Source of the DNA: an uncultured Bacilli bacterium
GTDB taxonomy: Bacteria; Bacillota_I; Bacilli_A; RF39; UBA660
Direction: 5' to 3'
Length of the DNA: 16,593 nt
NCBI GenBank assembly: GCA_947623855.1
Contig: CANQHW010000006.1
Location: 1-16,593 of the forward strand
A model generated the notes under the pieces. The model had not been told where the DNA came from. It did not search any database and was given only the letters and a program-made list of their open reading frames with translations. Of this stretch, positions 6,149 to 12,892 are shown piece after piece; the stretch's first letter is position 1; every line of letters begins with the position of its first letter. The position numbers were made by a program, and so were the translations under genes.

Positions 6149-7012
6149 TTATCCTCTTTCTATAATCTGTTCAATAATTAAATCAATATTATATTTTTCC
6201 TTTACTTGATCTTTAACATAATAAATTAATTTTGCAATATCTTGACCTTGAGCATTAGCATAATTAATAATAAAATTGGCATGTAATTTACTTACCATAG
6301 CACCATTTATATTATAACCCTTTAATCCTAAATCTTCAATTAGTTTACCAGCAAATAATCCTTCAGGGTTACGAAAAACACTTCCAGCATTAGGATAATC
6401 TAAAGGTTGGGTACTACTTCTTCTTAGGGCTCGATCTTTAGCTAAACTTTCTAGTTCTTCTTTATTACCTTTTTTTAAATTCATGGTAATTTTTAAAACT
6501 ATATAGTGGTGATCTTTAATGACACTATGACGGTATTCATGAGGGATATCTTTAGCTTTTTGGGTAACAATATTTAAATTTTCATCTAAATAAGTTACTT
6601 CATCTAAAATAGTAAAAATATCACATAAATAAGCTCCTGCGTTACCAGCCACACTTCCTCCAATAGTTCCAGGAATGCCCAAAGCCCACTCTAAGCCTTC
6701 TAAACCTAAATCCAAGGCTTTACGGGCTAAAACGGGAAGCATCACTCCACACTCGGCACTGATATGACCATCTTTACTTACAGTATAATTATGTAATTCT
6801 TTTAGGGATATTACATAACCAGAATATCTAGGAGTGGCAAATAAAATATTACTACCACCTCCTAAGATTAAATACTTAGCATTTTTTTCTTTTAACTCTT
6901 TTAAAAGAGTAATTAATTCCGAAATACTTTCTGGTACCATAAAATAATCAGCAATAGTATGGACTTTATAAGTATTATTATTTACTAAATCAAAATCTTT
7001 TTTTATTTTCAT
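6149..7012 (-). CDS. murB: UDP-N-acetylenolpyruvoylglucosamine reductase MurB
   Basis: 287 residues. This FAD- and NADPH-dependent enzyme reduces UDP-GlcNAc-enolpyruvate to UDP-MurNAc in cytoplasmic peptidoglycan precursor synthesis. FAD-binding motifs are clear: LGGGSNIL (50-57) and GIPGTIGGSVAGNAGAY (112-128). YRHS (160-163) carries the conserved Tyr-Arg. NAGSVFRNP (208-216) holds the catalytic Ser211 that protonates the product. Glu281 near the C-terminus is a candidate for the conserved acidic residue. Length and the absence of the extra loop of E. coli MurB place it with the type II enzymes of Gram-positives. Its ATG overlaps the murG stop as ATGA (7009-7012), so translation is probably coupled. 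No residue change stands out. Confidence 0.97.
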   Translation of the reverse strand: MKIKKDFDLVNNNTYKVHTIADYFMVPESISELITLLKELKEKNAKYLILGGGSNILFATPRYSGYVISLKELHNYTVSKDGHISAECGVMLPVLARKALDLGLEGLEWALGIPGTIGGSVAGNAGAYLCDIFTILDEVTYLDENLNIVTQKAKDIPHEYRHSVIKDHHYIVLKITMNLKKGNKEELESLAKDRALRRSSTQPLDYPNAGSVFRNPEGLFAGKLIEDLGLKGYNINGAMVSKLHANFIINYANAQGQDIAKLIYYVKDQVKEKYNIDLIIEQIIERG

Positions 7013-8076
7013 ATAACTTCCTTTATTTTATTAAGTATTATTTCACTACTAGGGGTGCTTAATTGTTTAGTTAAATTGTGTTTAATACTATTTAATTTAT
7101 CTTTATCTTTTAAGGTTTTGGTAATTAAAGTATCTAAAGTATGCGGATTTAAATCTTTTTCTTCTAAAATAAGAGCACATCCCCTATTTTGTAAATCTAA
7201 AGCATTATAATATTGATGGTTATTAGCTACATAGGGGCTGGGAATAAATATAGAAGGGATTTTTAAAGATTCAATTTCAGAGATCGTCGATGCGCCGGCC
7301 CGAGTTATAAGTAAATCCGTAGATTTTAGAAGACCGGGTAAATTTTCCATAAAGGGAAATACTAAAGTATGATTAGGTAGTTTTAAATTTTTAAAATCAT
7401 CATAATAATCTTTACCAGTTATATAAACTAAAGAGTAATCTTTTTCTTGAAGAATATATTCTTTCATAATATTATTAACCGTCATACTTCCTAGACTACC
7501 CATGACAATGACAACTAAAGGTTTAGTTACTGGAAGTTTTAAACTAGATTTACTTATCTTAGGAGCTGTTAAGGCTTTTTCTCCACAAGGATTACCGCAA
7601 TAGAAGGTTTTAGCGGGAGGAAAATATTTCATACTTTCTTTAAAGGATACTCCAATTAAAGTAGCTTTTTTAGCTAAGAGTTTATTAGTTTTACCAGGAA
7701 TACTATTTTGTTCGTGAATAAAGGTTTTAACATGTAAATCTTGGGCCGCTTTTAAAACGGGATAAGTGACATAACCTCCTATACCCATAACAATATCTGG
7801 TTTAAAATCTTGAATAATTTGTTTACATTTTTTTATTTGTTTTCTAATTAAGAAAATATTTTTTAAATTACGGAATATTTTAGTTTTAGATAAACCATAT
7901 ATTTCAATAGGTATATAAGGTATATCATAGGTAGGAACGATATCTTTTTCCATTCTATTATGGGTCCCAATATATAAAACTTCTAAATTTTTATCTACGG
8001 AACGCATGGTATTTATAATAGCTAAAGCAGGATAGATATGCCCACCGGTACCCCCAGCACTAATAATAACTTTCAT
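7009..8076 (-). CDS. murG: UDP-GlcNAc:lipid I N-acetylglucosaminyltransferase MurG
   Basis: 355 residues, GT28 family. It adds GlcNAc to lipid I at the inner face of the membrane to give lipid II. Motifs in order: GGTGGH (8-13) at the N-terminal glycine-rich loop, GGYVTYP (99-105), HEQNSIPG (120-127) with the conserved His-Glu, the second glycine-rich loop MGSLGS (191-196), and RAGASTISE (258-266) for UDP-GlcNAc binding, followed by PSPYVANNHQ. The start is the ATG at 8076, five bases after AGGTGA. An in-frame GTG at 8085 lies within that SD and would make the protein three residues longer. It is the first gene of the leftward murG-murB-ftsQ-queH operon, with a -10 hexamer at 8094-8099. The leader would be very short. 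Confidence 0.97.
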   Translation of the reverse strand: MKVIISAGGTGGHIYPALAIINTMRSVDKNLEVLYIGTHNRMEKDIVPTYDIPYIPIEIYGLSKTKIFRNLKNIFLIRKQIKKCKQIIQDFKPDIVMGIGGYVTYPVLKAAQDLHVKTFIHEQNSIPGKTNKLLAKKATLIGVSFKESMKYFPPAKTFYCGNPCGEKALTAPKISKSSLKLPVTKPLVVIVMGSLGSMTVNNIMKEYILQEKDYSLVYITGKDYYDDFKNLKLPNHTLVFPFMENLPGLLKSTDLLITRAGASTISEIESLKIPSIFIPSPYVANNHQYYNALDLQNRGCALILEEKDLNPHTLDTLITKTLKDKDKLNSIKHNLTKQLSTPSSEIILNKIKEVI

Positions 8077-8093
8077 ACAACTCACCTAATACC

Positions 8094-8099
8094 ATTATA
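8094..8099 (-). promoter_or_regulatory. -10 element of the murG operon
   Basis: A perfect TATAAT on the minus strand, six bases upstream of the AGGTGA SD, so the transcript would begin at or beside the SD. The -35 is poor (TTCTAA at 17 bp). holA has the same spacing of -10 and SD. Confidence 0.5.
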
Positions 8100-8152
8100 C
8101 TAAATATTTGAAAGATTTAGAAATATTTAAAGTAAAGTTATGTAAAGATATA

Positions 8153-8181
8153 TTGTATAAATTAAGGTTTTGCTTTAAAAT
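8153..8181 (+). promoter_or_regulatory. Possible promoter of the 8200-8592 gene
   Basis: TTGTAT (8153-8158), a 17-bp spacer and TAAAAT (8176-8181). The -10 has one mismatch, the -35 matches only in TTG. The SD AGAGGTGG follows at about 8189-8196. Confidence 0.35.
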
Positions 8182-8199
8182 ACAGTTTAGAGGTGGAAT

Positions 8200-8592
8200 A
8201 TGCAATATAATGATATAGTTACTTATAAAAACATCGAAGATATGGCAGGTTATTGCGGCTATATATCTCCGGAAGGAGTATTTTATAAAGAAAAAAAGAT
8301 TTATGAATTGGGGGAAATAGAAAGTGATTTATTTGCTTGGAGTTTATTAAAAATTATTAAGAATAAAGAAACTGGTAGAGGCAAGAAAAAAATGGAATTA
8401 CTAAGAGAAACTTTAGGACGTCCAGATAAAGTATTACAAAATATTTATGGTTTTGTAAAGATAAGTGATGATGATGGAATTGTATCATTTTCTTACAATT
8501 TTGAGAAGATGACTGATATTCAAAAAGATATTGTTATAGCGTTACAAACGAGATATTTTGGTAAATCTAATGCTTTGAAACTTAAAAGATAA
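8200..8592 (+). CDS. Conserved-looking protein of unknown function
   Basis: 130 residues, soluble, with no signal peptide or membrane segment. The N-terminal third is rich in Tyr and Gly with two Cys-free turns (MAGYCGYISPEGVFYKEK has its only Cys at position 19). The middle has a basic patch (ETGRGKKKMELLRETLG), and the C-terminal part reads as a helix plus a basic tail (YFGKSNALKLKR). I do not recognise the family and no catalytic motif stands out. The reading frame is convincing: a strong SD (GAGGTGG) four bases before the ATG, no competing frame, and a terminator overlapping its stop codon. It is a monocistronic unit divergent from murG and upstream of ftsW. Confidence 0.75.
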   Translation: MQYNDIVTYKNIEDMAGYCGYISPEGVFYKEKKIYELGEIESDLFAWSLLKIIKNKETGRGKKKMELLRETLGRPDKVLQNIYGFVKISDDDGIVSFSYNFEKMTDIQKDIVIALQTRYFGKSNALKLKR

Positions 8593-8611
8593 CATAGATT
8601 TATCTTTTTTT
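8584..8611 (+). terminator. Terminator of the 8200-8592 gene
   Basis: AAAAGATAA (8584-8592) and TTATCTTTT (8600-8608) form a 9-bp stem with a 7-base loop and a T run to 8611. The stem begins in the last codons of the gene and includes its stop. The T run is also the left arm of the next inverted repeat. Confidence 0.75.
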
Positions 8612-8634
8612 CATATTATTTAATATGAAAAAAA
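8605..8634 (+). repeat. Perfect 14-bp inverted repeat enclosing the ftsW start codon
   Basis: TTTTTTTCATATTA (8605-8618) and TAATATGAAAAAAA (8621-8634) are perfect complements with only TT between them. The ftsW ATG (8625-8627) is in the right arm. In RNA the start would be paired, and this hairpin cannot coexist with the terminator hairpin because both use 8605-8608. Confidence 0.7.
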
Positions 8635-9707
8635 TAGATTATAAACTATTAATAATGAGTTTAATTATGGTGATATTTGGATTAATTATGATATATTCTT
8701 CTAGTAGTATTTGGGCAGAATATAAATTTCATGATGAATTCCATTATCTTAAAAGCCAAGGAATATTTTTATTAATTGGTTTATTTATTATGTATGTTGT
8801 TTCTAAAATAGATTATCATTTATATAAAAAATATGCTAATAAAATTTTATTATGTGCGTTTATTTTATTAGTTTTAGTTTTAATTCCAGGGATTGGAAAA
8901 GTCCGGAATGGGGCCCGAAGTTGGTTTGGGATTGGTCCTTTGGGTATTCAACCTAGTGAAGCCGCAAAGATAGCTTTAATTATTTTTGTAGCAAAATATT
9001 TAGAGAAAAATGATAAGGAAATAAAAAGTATTTTTCACGGTGTCTTTCCTATTTTAGGAGTGATATTAGTATTTTTCTTTCTAATTATGTTAGAACCTGA
9101 TTTTGGAACCGGAATGGTTATTGTAATGAGTTTAATTACTATTATTTTTATTTCAGGAGTAAAGTTAGGTTTTTTTGTTAAATGTGGGTTAATTGGAATT
9201 GTAGGAATTGTAGCATTAATTATTATGGCCCCTTATAGGATGGCCCGAATTGTATCTTTTTTAAATCCATGGAGTGATCCTTTAGGAAGTGGATTTCAAA
9301 TAATCCAAAGTTTATATGCCATTGGGCCGGGAGGTTTACTGGGTCAAGGATTTTTAAATTCACGGCAGAAACATTTTTATTTACCGGAACCGCAGACTGA
9401 TTTTATTTTTTCAATTATTTCAGAAGAGTTTGGTTTTTTAGGAGTTATTTTAGTTACGAGTATGTTTTTCTATATCTTTTATCGGAGTATTAAAATTTCA
9501 TTAAAATGTGAAGATTTATTTGGAAAATACTTAGTATTTGGTTTAGCTTTTGGAATTTTAATTCAAGCTATTTTAAATCTTGCCGTAGTAGTGGGATTAA
9601 TTCCCGTAACAGGAGTTACTCTCCCCTTCTTTAGTTATGGCGGCAGTAGCTTACTTATTACGCTTTGTAGTATTGCAATTATTTTAAATGTTAGTAAAAC
9701 AAAATAA
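8625..9707 (+). CDS. ftsW: Lipid II polymerase FtsW (SEDS family)
   Basis: 360 residues, polytopic with about ten membrane helices. It polymerises lipid II into septal glycan together with a class B PBP. Motifs are those of SEDS proteins: RNGARSWF (94-101), IQPSE (108-112), EPDFGTG (157-163), PEPQTDFIFSIISEEFG (254-270) with the catalytic Asp260, and PVTGVTLPFFSYGGSSL near the C-terminus. The SEDS paralogs FtsW, RodA and SpoVE are hard to separate. FtsW is preferred because murG, murB and ftsQ lie next to it, but RodA cannot be excluded. The N-terminus KKIDYKLL fits the family, so the ATG at 8625 is right, yet no SD precedes it and the ATG lies in an inverted repeat. An in-frame stop (8595-8597) rules out a longer form. 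It ends in a bidirectional terminator shared with trxA. Confidence 0.92.
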   Translation: MKKIDYKLLIMSLIMVIFGLIMIYSSSSIWAEYKFHDEFHYLKSQGIFLLIGLFIMYVVSKIDYHLYKKYANKILLCAFILLVLVLIPGIGKVRNGARSWFGIGPLGIQPSEAAKIALIIFVAKYLEKNDKEIKSIFHGVFPILGVILVFFFLIMLEPDFGTGMVIVMSLITIIFISGVKLGFFVKCGLIGIVGIVALIIMAPYRMARIVSFLNPWSDPLGSGFQIIQSLYAIGPGGLLGQGFLNSRQKHFYLPEPQTDFIFSIISEEFGFLGVILVTSMFFYIFYRSIKISLKCEDLFGKYLVFGLAFGILIQAILNLAVVVGLIPVTGVTLPFFSYGGSSLLITLCSIAIILNVSKTK

Positions 9708-9733
9708 AACTCTCAAAAAGAGAATTTTATTTT
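9701..9733. terminator. Bidirectional terminator between ftsW and thioredoxin
   Basis: AAAATAAAA (9701-9709) pairs with TTTTATTTT (9725-9733), continued by TCTC/GAGA with one C-A mismatch and a five-A loop. T-rich tracts flank both sides. The ftsW stop lies inside the left arm, and the thioredoxin stop begins in the right arm at 9727. Confidence 0.7.
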
Positions 9734-10020
9734 AATTTTTTAATTATACTTTCTAATTCAGATTTACTTCTTAACCCTATTTCACTTTGTAAGATATTTC
9801 CATCTTTAATAAAGAATAAAGTAGGAATAGACATTACGCCATAACTAGTAGCTAAATCAGGATGTAAATCCGTATTAACTTTAATAACATTTTCATCTAA
9901 CGTTTCTAGAATAGGAGACAACATTTTACAAGGTCCACACCATTCGGCATAAAAGTCTACGATATAAAAACCTTTTTGGACTAAATCTTCTAAAGATTCA
10001 TTTTCTAAATGTTTAATCAT
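9727..10020 (-). CDS. trxA: Thioredoxin
   Basis: 97 residues, a single thioredoxin fold with the active site WCGPC (Cys28 and Cys31) after the FYAEW strand. The cis-proline loop is SIPT (Pro66), and the later FFIKDG strand-turn is typical. It reduces protein disulphides in the cytoplasm; no signal peptide or membrane segment is present. It is slightly shorter than the usual 105 residues. The ATG at 10020 has AGGAGG (10027-10032) six bases upstream, while an earlier in-frame start at 10044 has none and would overlap the upstream CvpA gene by 32 bases. With the chosen start, it overlaps the CvpA gene by eight bases, which indicates cotranscription and probably coupled translation. Confidence 0.94.
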   Translation of the reverse strand: MIKHLENESLEDLVQKGFYIVDFYAEWCGPCKMLSPILETLDENVIKVNTDLHPDLATSYGVMSIPTLFFIKDGNILQSEIGLRSKSELESIIKKLK

Positions 10021-10738
10021 TATTTTCCTCCTTATATTTCGCAATTATTTCCATAGCACCTTCAATTTGTAATTTATTACTATTTACTAATTTTTCAGCT
10101 GTTTCAGGTTTTAAAATATTATACTTTAAGATAATATCCAAAGTTTCTTGATTAAATTTATTTTTATCTTTATAACTATCATAATTAGACCATAAACTAT
10201 ATATTTCATTAGCACTTTCTTTAACTCCATTAGAGTATTCTGGTAAAATAGGTGTTTTATCAAGTATAGCTACAGCATAAGAGCTATCCATAATATAAGT
10301 ATTAGTATAAGGGAAATAACTTAGAACACTAAGTAAGACAAAAGCTAAGAAATAATGTTCAATTAATCCAAATACTAAACCTAATATTTTAGAAGGAATG
10401 CTTAAGATAATGGTAGCTTTTAAGATTAATTCTACTAAACCAGTTATTTTTAAAATAAATTTTAAAACTAATTCTAAAATGACATAAATGATTAAGAAAG
10501 CTAAAGCTTCATATATTAAAACATTTAAAACAGGAATACTTTTTAAAATCCCAAAGTTTAAAAAGGGAAGATTAGTATATAATATTTCTGATATGGGATT
10601 TTTTAAAATAAATGATAAGACTAAGACTATAATAGTACCAAGAGCTGATACTCCTTCTTTTAAAAATCCTCTTTTAAAACCAATAACGCCACCAGCTAAA
10701 ATAAATAGTAATATTATTACATTAACAGTTTGTGTCAT
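10013..10738 (-). CDS. CvpA family membrane protein
   Basis: 241 residues. The N-terminal half has four or five hydrophobic helices, beginning VNVIILLFILAGGVIGFKRGFLKEG. The GFKRGFLKE turn and the following helix are characteristic of CvpA/YshB. The C-terminal part from about 150 is soluble and charged. CvpA proteins are linked to envelope stress and, in E. coli, to colicin V production; the mechanism is not settled. In Bacilli cvpA usually sits beside rnhC, zapA, polX and mutS2 with trxA nearby. Here rnhC is divergent and trxA is downstream, so part of that neighbourhood remains, while zapA, polX and mutS2 are absent. The ATG has an AGAGGT SD. A TATAAT lies at 10761-10766 upstream. Confidence 0.85.
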   Translation of the reverse strand: MTQTVNVIILLFILAGGVIGFKRGFLKEGVSALGTIIVLVLSFILKNPISEILYTNLPFLNFGILKSIPVLNVLIYEALAFLIIYVILELVLKFILKITGLVELILKATIILSIPSKILGLVFGLIEHYFLAFVLLSVLSYFPYTNTYIMDSSYAVAILDKTPILPEYSNGVKESANEIYSLWSNYDSYKDKNKFNQETLDIILKYNILKPETAEKLVNSNKLQIEGAMEIIAKYKEENND

Positions 10739-10760
10739 AATACCTCTTTTCTATAATATT

Positions 10761-10766
10761 ATTATA
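10761..10766 (-). promoter_or_regulatory. Possible -10 of the cvpA-trxA operon
   Basis: A TATAAT hexamer on the minus strand with no clear -35. It lies a suitable distance from the SD of the CvpA gene and back to back with the rnhC promoter. Confidence 0.42.
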
Positions 10767-10777
10767 CACTACAATAT

Positions 10778-10806
10778 TTGAAAATAATAGTAAAATATGA
10801 TATATT
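10778..10806 (+). promoter_or_regulatory. Promoter of rnhC
   Basis: TTGAAA (10778-10783), exactly 17 bp, then TATATT (10801-10806). The SD AAAGGA and the ATG at 10831 follow at a normal distance. Confidence 0.65.
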
Positions 10807-10830
10807 TTGTAAAAGAAAGGAACGTATTTT

Positions 10831-11760
10831 ATGACTATAGTTTTTAAAGTAAGTGAGAATATTAAAAAGAAAATGATTGAGTTTTATAAACCTTTTTATA
10901 AAGAAAAAACACCTCCTTATGCTATATTTCAAGCCCAAAATACGGATGTGGTAATAACTTTATACGAATCTGGTAAAGTAATGTTTCAAGGAATAAGTGC
11001 CGACATAGAAAGTAGTATTTGGATTGATCAAGAACGGCATTTAAATAATCGAGTAATAGATATTAACGAAAAAAAGAAAGAAAAAAAAGAAAATAAAAAA
11101 ACTTTCTATAATATTAGTACTATTGGAAGTGATGAAGTGGGAACAGGAGATTATTTTGGACCGATTGTAGTTTGTGCAACTTATGTAAGTAAAGAAGATA
11201 TTCCTTTTCTAACGGATTTAGGAGTAAGAGATTCTAAAAAATTAACAGATGAAAAAATAAAAGAAATAGCTCCCACTATTATAAAAAAGATTCCTTATTC
11301 TTTATATATTCTTGATAATAAAACTTATAATGCTAATCATAGTAATTTAAATATGAATAAAATGAAAGCTATTTTACATAATAAAGTTTTAACTACTCTA
11401 TTAAAAAAAGATAGTTATGCTTATGAAAAAATTGTTATTGATCAGTTTGAATATCCGAAGAAGTTTTATGAACATATTAGGGAAGCAAAAGAAAGAATTA
11501 GAAGTGTTACTTTTTTAACGAAAGCAGAAGACCAAGTTATGAGTGTAGCTTGTGCTAGTATTATATCGCGGTATGCTTTTTTAAAAGAATTTAAAAAGTT
11601 AGAAGAAAGCCTGCATACTACTCTTCCTTTAGGAGCAAGCTCCGAAGTGGATAAAAAAGGATGCGAAATAGTTAAAACTTATGGATTTGAGAAACTAGAA
11701 GAGATAGCTAAAATAAGTTTTAAAAACACGGAGAAGATTAAAGAAATGTTAAAAGACTAG
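10831..11760 (+). CDS. rnhC: Ribonuclease HIII
   Basis: 309 residues. It cleaves RNA in RNA-DNA hybrids, removing R-loops and primers. The N-terminal 1-80 is the TBP-like substrate-binding domain specific to type HIII. A very Lys-rich linker (about 79-90) leads to the catalytic domain, which starts at the signature IGSDEVGTGDYFGP with Asp101 and Glu102. VRDSKKL follows, then IDQF with Asp204 and AEDQVMSVACASIISR with Asp234. Together they make the DEDD set, Glu102 being the residue that distinguishes HIII. Type HIII is typical of Bacillota. The start has a good SD and its own promoter, divergent from cvpA. The stop lies in the stem of a terminator shared with the Nudix gene. Confidence 0.96.
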   Translation: MTIVFKVSENIKKKMIEFYKPFYKEKTPPYAIFQAQNTDVVITLYESGKVMFQGISADIESSIWIDQERHLNNRVIDINEKKKEKKENKKTFYNISTIGSDEVGTGDYFGPIVVCATYVSKEDIPFLTDLGVRDSKKLTDEKIKEIAPTIIKKIPYSLYILDNKTYNANHSNLNMNKMKAILHNKVLTTLLKKDSYAYEKIVIDQFEYPKKFYEHIREAKERIRSVTFLTKAEDQVMSVACASIISRYAFLKEFKKLEESLHTTLPLGASSEVDKKGCEIVKTYGFEKLEEIAKISFKNTEKIKEMLKD

Positions 11761-11779
11761 AATACCCTAGTCTTATTTT
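11753..11779. terminator. Bidirectional terminator between rnhC and the Nudix gene
   Basis: AAGACTAG (11753-11760) and CTAGTCTT (11767-11774) form an 8-bp stem with a six-base loop, followed by ATTTT. The rnhC stop TAG is the end of the left arm, and the Nudix stop (11773-11775, minus strand) overlaps the right arm. Confidence 0.68.
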
Positions 11780-12177
11780 ATTAAATTTCTTTCTAAACAA
11801 TACGGTACTACTTCGTTCTTTAAAGTATTAGATAAAATATCTGTCCCACAAGTTGAATCATACCATTTAAAATTCTCAATTTCTAAAGAAGTATTTAATT
11901 TCCCCATTAATTTTCCCTTGTATCTAAAAACATAAAAATGGATAGGAGTTACGCCATCACTTGTGGCTATTTCATCAAACTCCATAACTAATTCTAATAA
12001 TTTCTCATCAAATATTGCTTCTGCTCCAAGCTCTTCATGGCATTCTCTTATGGCAGCTTCTAAAGGCGTTTCTCCTTCTTCTACTCTTCCTCCTATCATT
12101 TGATAAGTAGGTCTTTTTCTTGGTTTATCTATTAATAATTTATAATCTTCAAAAAACATTGTTCCAACAACTTTCAT
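11773..12177 (-). CDS. Nudix hydrolase
   Basis: 134 residues, a single Nudix fold. The Nudix box is complete: GGRVEEGETPLEAAIRECHE followed by ELGA, matching Gx5Ex7REUxEExGU, so the metal-binding and catalytic glutamates are present. These enzymes hydrolyse nucleoside diphosphates linked to another group. The sequence shows the fold but not the substrate; the early VVGTMFFEDYKLLIDKPRKRPTY part is 8-oxo-dGTPase-like only in a general way. The ATG at 12177 is five bases after GAGGTGG. A GTG at 12186 lies inside that SD and is unlikely. It is the second gene of a leftward pair with the unknown 12213-12737 gene, 35 bases apart. Confidence 0.88.
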   Translation of the reverse strand: MKVVGTMFFEDYKLLIDKPRKRPTYQMIGGRVEEGETPLEAAIRECHEELGAEAIFDEKLLELVMEFDEIATSDGVTPIHFYVFRYKGKLMGKLNTSLEIENFKWYDSTCGTDILSNTLKNEVVPYCLERNLIK

Positions 12178-12212
12178 ATTGTCCACCTCAAAATATATAA
12201 TACCATAAATTT

Positions 12213-12737
12213 TTATTTTATTAAATCATTTCTTAATTTTCTTGTTAATGGTACATCTACTTCACAATTCAGGTATTCTAAAAATACTTCGGAAAAAGCA
12301 TGCGCAACTTTAGAACATATACTTCCACTTAAATTAAAACTTACAAAACAGCTATTGCATCCAAGCCCAAAATTATAATAATAGTTAGGGTTTTGCCAAA
12401 AATGGATAACATAATTATCCGCGTTTTCTGTAATCAAAAGTTTATTATTATCTTCTAAAAGTCCTGCTACTTCACTGGTCCAAGTAAAAGTGTTATCTTT
12501 AAAAATATTAAGATAAGGATTTTCTTTACTACATTTTTTAATTACTCTAAAGAGATATTGTAATTGTTTATATAATACTTGTTCATTTTTCGTTATTACA
12601 AACTTATTATTTTCGGTATATTTTAACATATTCCAGTAAAAGTCTGCTCCTCCATATTCCATTTCAAAACTTTCGCCTTCAGCATTTTCTACAATTATAA
12701 TATATCTTTCTTTATCTAGCTTTTTAATTATTTTCAT
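12213..12737 (-). CDS. Protein of unknown function
   Basis: 174 residues, soluble, with no membrane segment or leader. The N-terminus is a beta-like stretch (MKIIKKLDKERYIIIVENAE). The middle has aromatic-rich patches such as YGGADFYWNMLKY and HFWQNPNYYYNFG. A Cys pair CNSCF is followed by Cys in SGSICSK and by CEVDV; four Cys near the C-terminus are not spaced like a classical zinc finger. I do not recognise the family. The SD is poor: AGAAAG lies 15 bases before the ATG and only loosely matches the extreme 3' end of 16S. An extended -10 lies at 12774-12782. It is followed by the Nudix gene in the same direction and is divergent from the PemK-like toxin. Confidence 0.72.
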   Translation of the reverse strand: MKIIKKLDKERYIIIVENAEGESFEMEYGGADFYWNMLKYTENNKFVITKNEQVLYKQLQYLFRVIKKCSKENPYLNIFKDNTFTWTSEVAGLLEDNNKLLITENADNYVIHFWQNPNYYYNFGLGCNSCFVSFNLSGSICSKVAHAFSEVFLEYLNCEVDVPLTRKLRNDLIK

Positions 12738-12773
12738 AAATATCTTCGCTTTCTAAATAATTTCTAAAATAGT

Positions 12774-12782
12774 ATTATATCA
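12774..12782 (-). promoter_or_regulatory. Extended -10 promoter of the 12213-12737 gene
   Basis: The minus strand reads TGATATAAT, a TGn extension plus perfect hexamer (12774-12779). The -35 candidate TTACTA (17 bp) is weak. It is back to back with the toxin promoter. Confidence 0.55.
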
Positions 12783-12819
12783 CATGAAATAATTATTAGT
12801 AAAATTTTGTTGACTCTTA

Positions 12820-12847
12820 TTGACTTTTTGCAATATGGCAGTATACT
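12820..12847 (+). promoter_or_regulatory. Promoter of the PemK-like toxin
   Basis: TTGACT (12820-12825), a 16-bp spacer and TATACT (12842-12847). A second TTGACT lies ten bases earlier (12810-12815). The -10 forms the right part of the palindrome AGTATACT (12840-12847), a possible autoregulatory site. Another TATAAT at 12871-12876 lies too near the start to be the main promoter. Confidence 0.55.
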
Positions 12848-12892
12848 AGAAAGTACACCCTAAGTAACACTATAATGAAAGGACGTGATAAA

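Noticed and set aside
10488..10781. Open frame antisense to the CvpA gene
   Set aside because: Lies fully or partly over a clear membrane-protein gene, has no SD and no recognisable domain.
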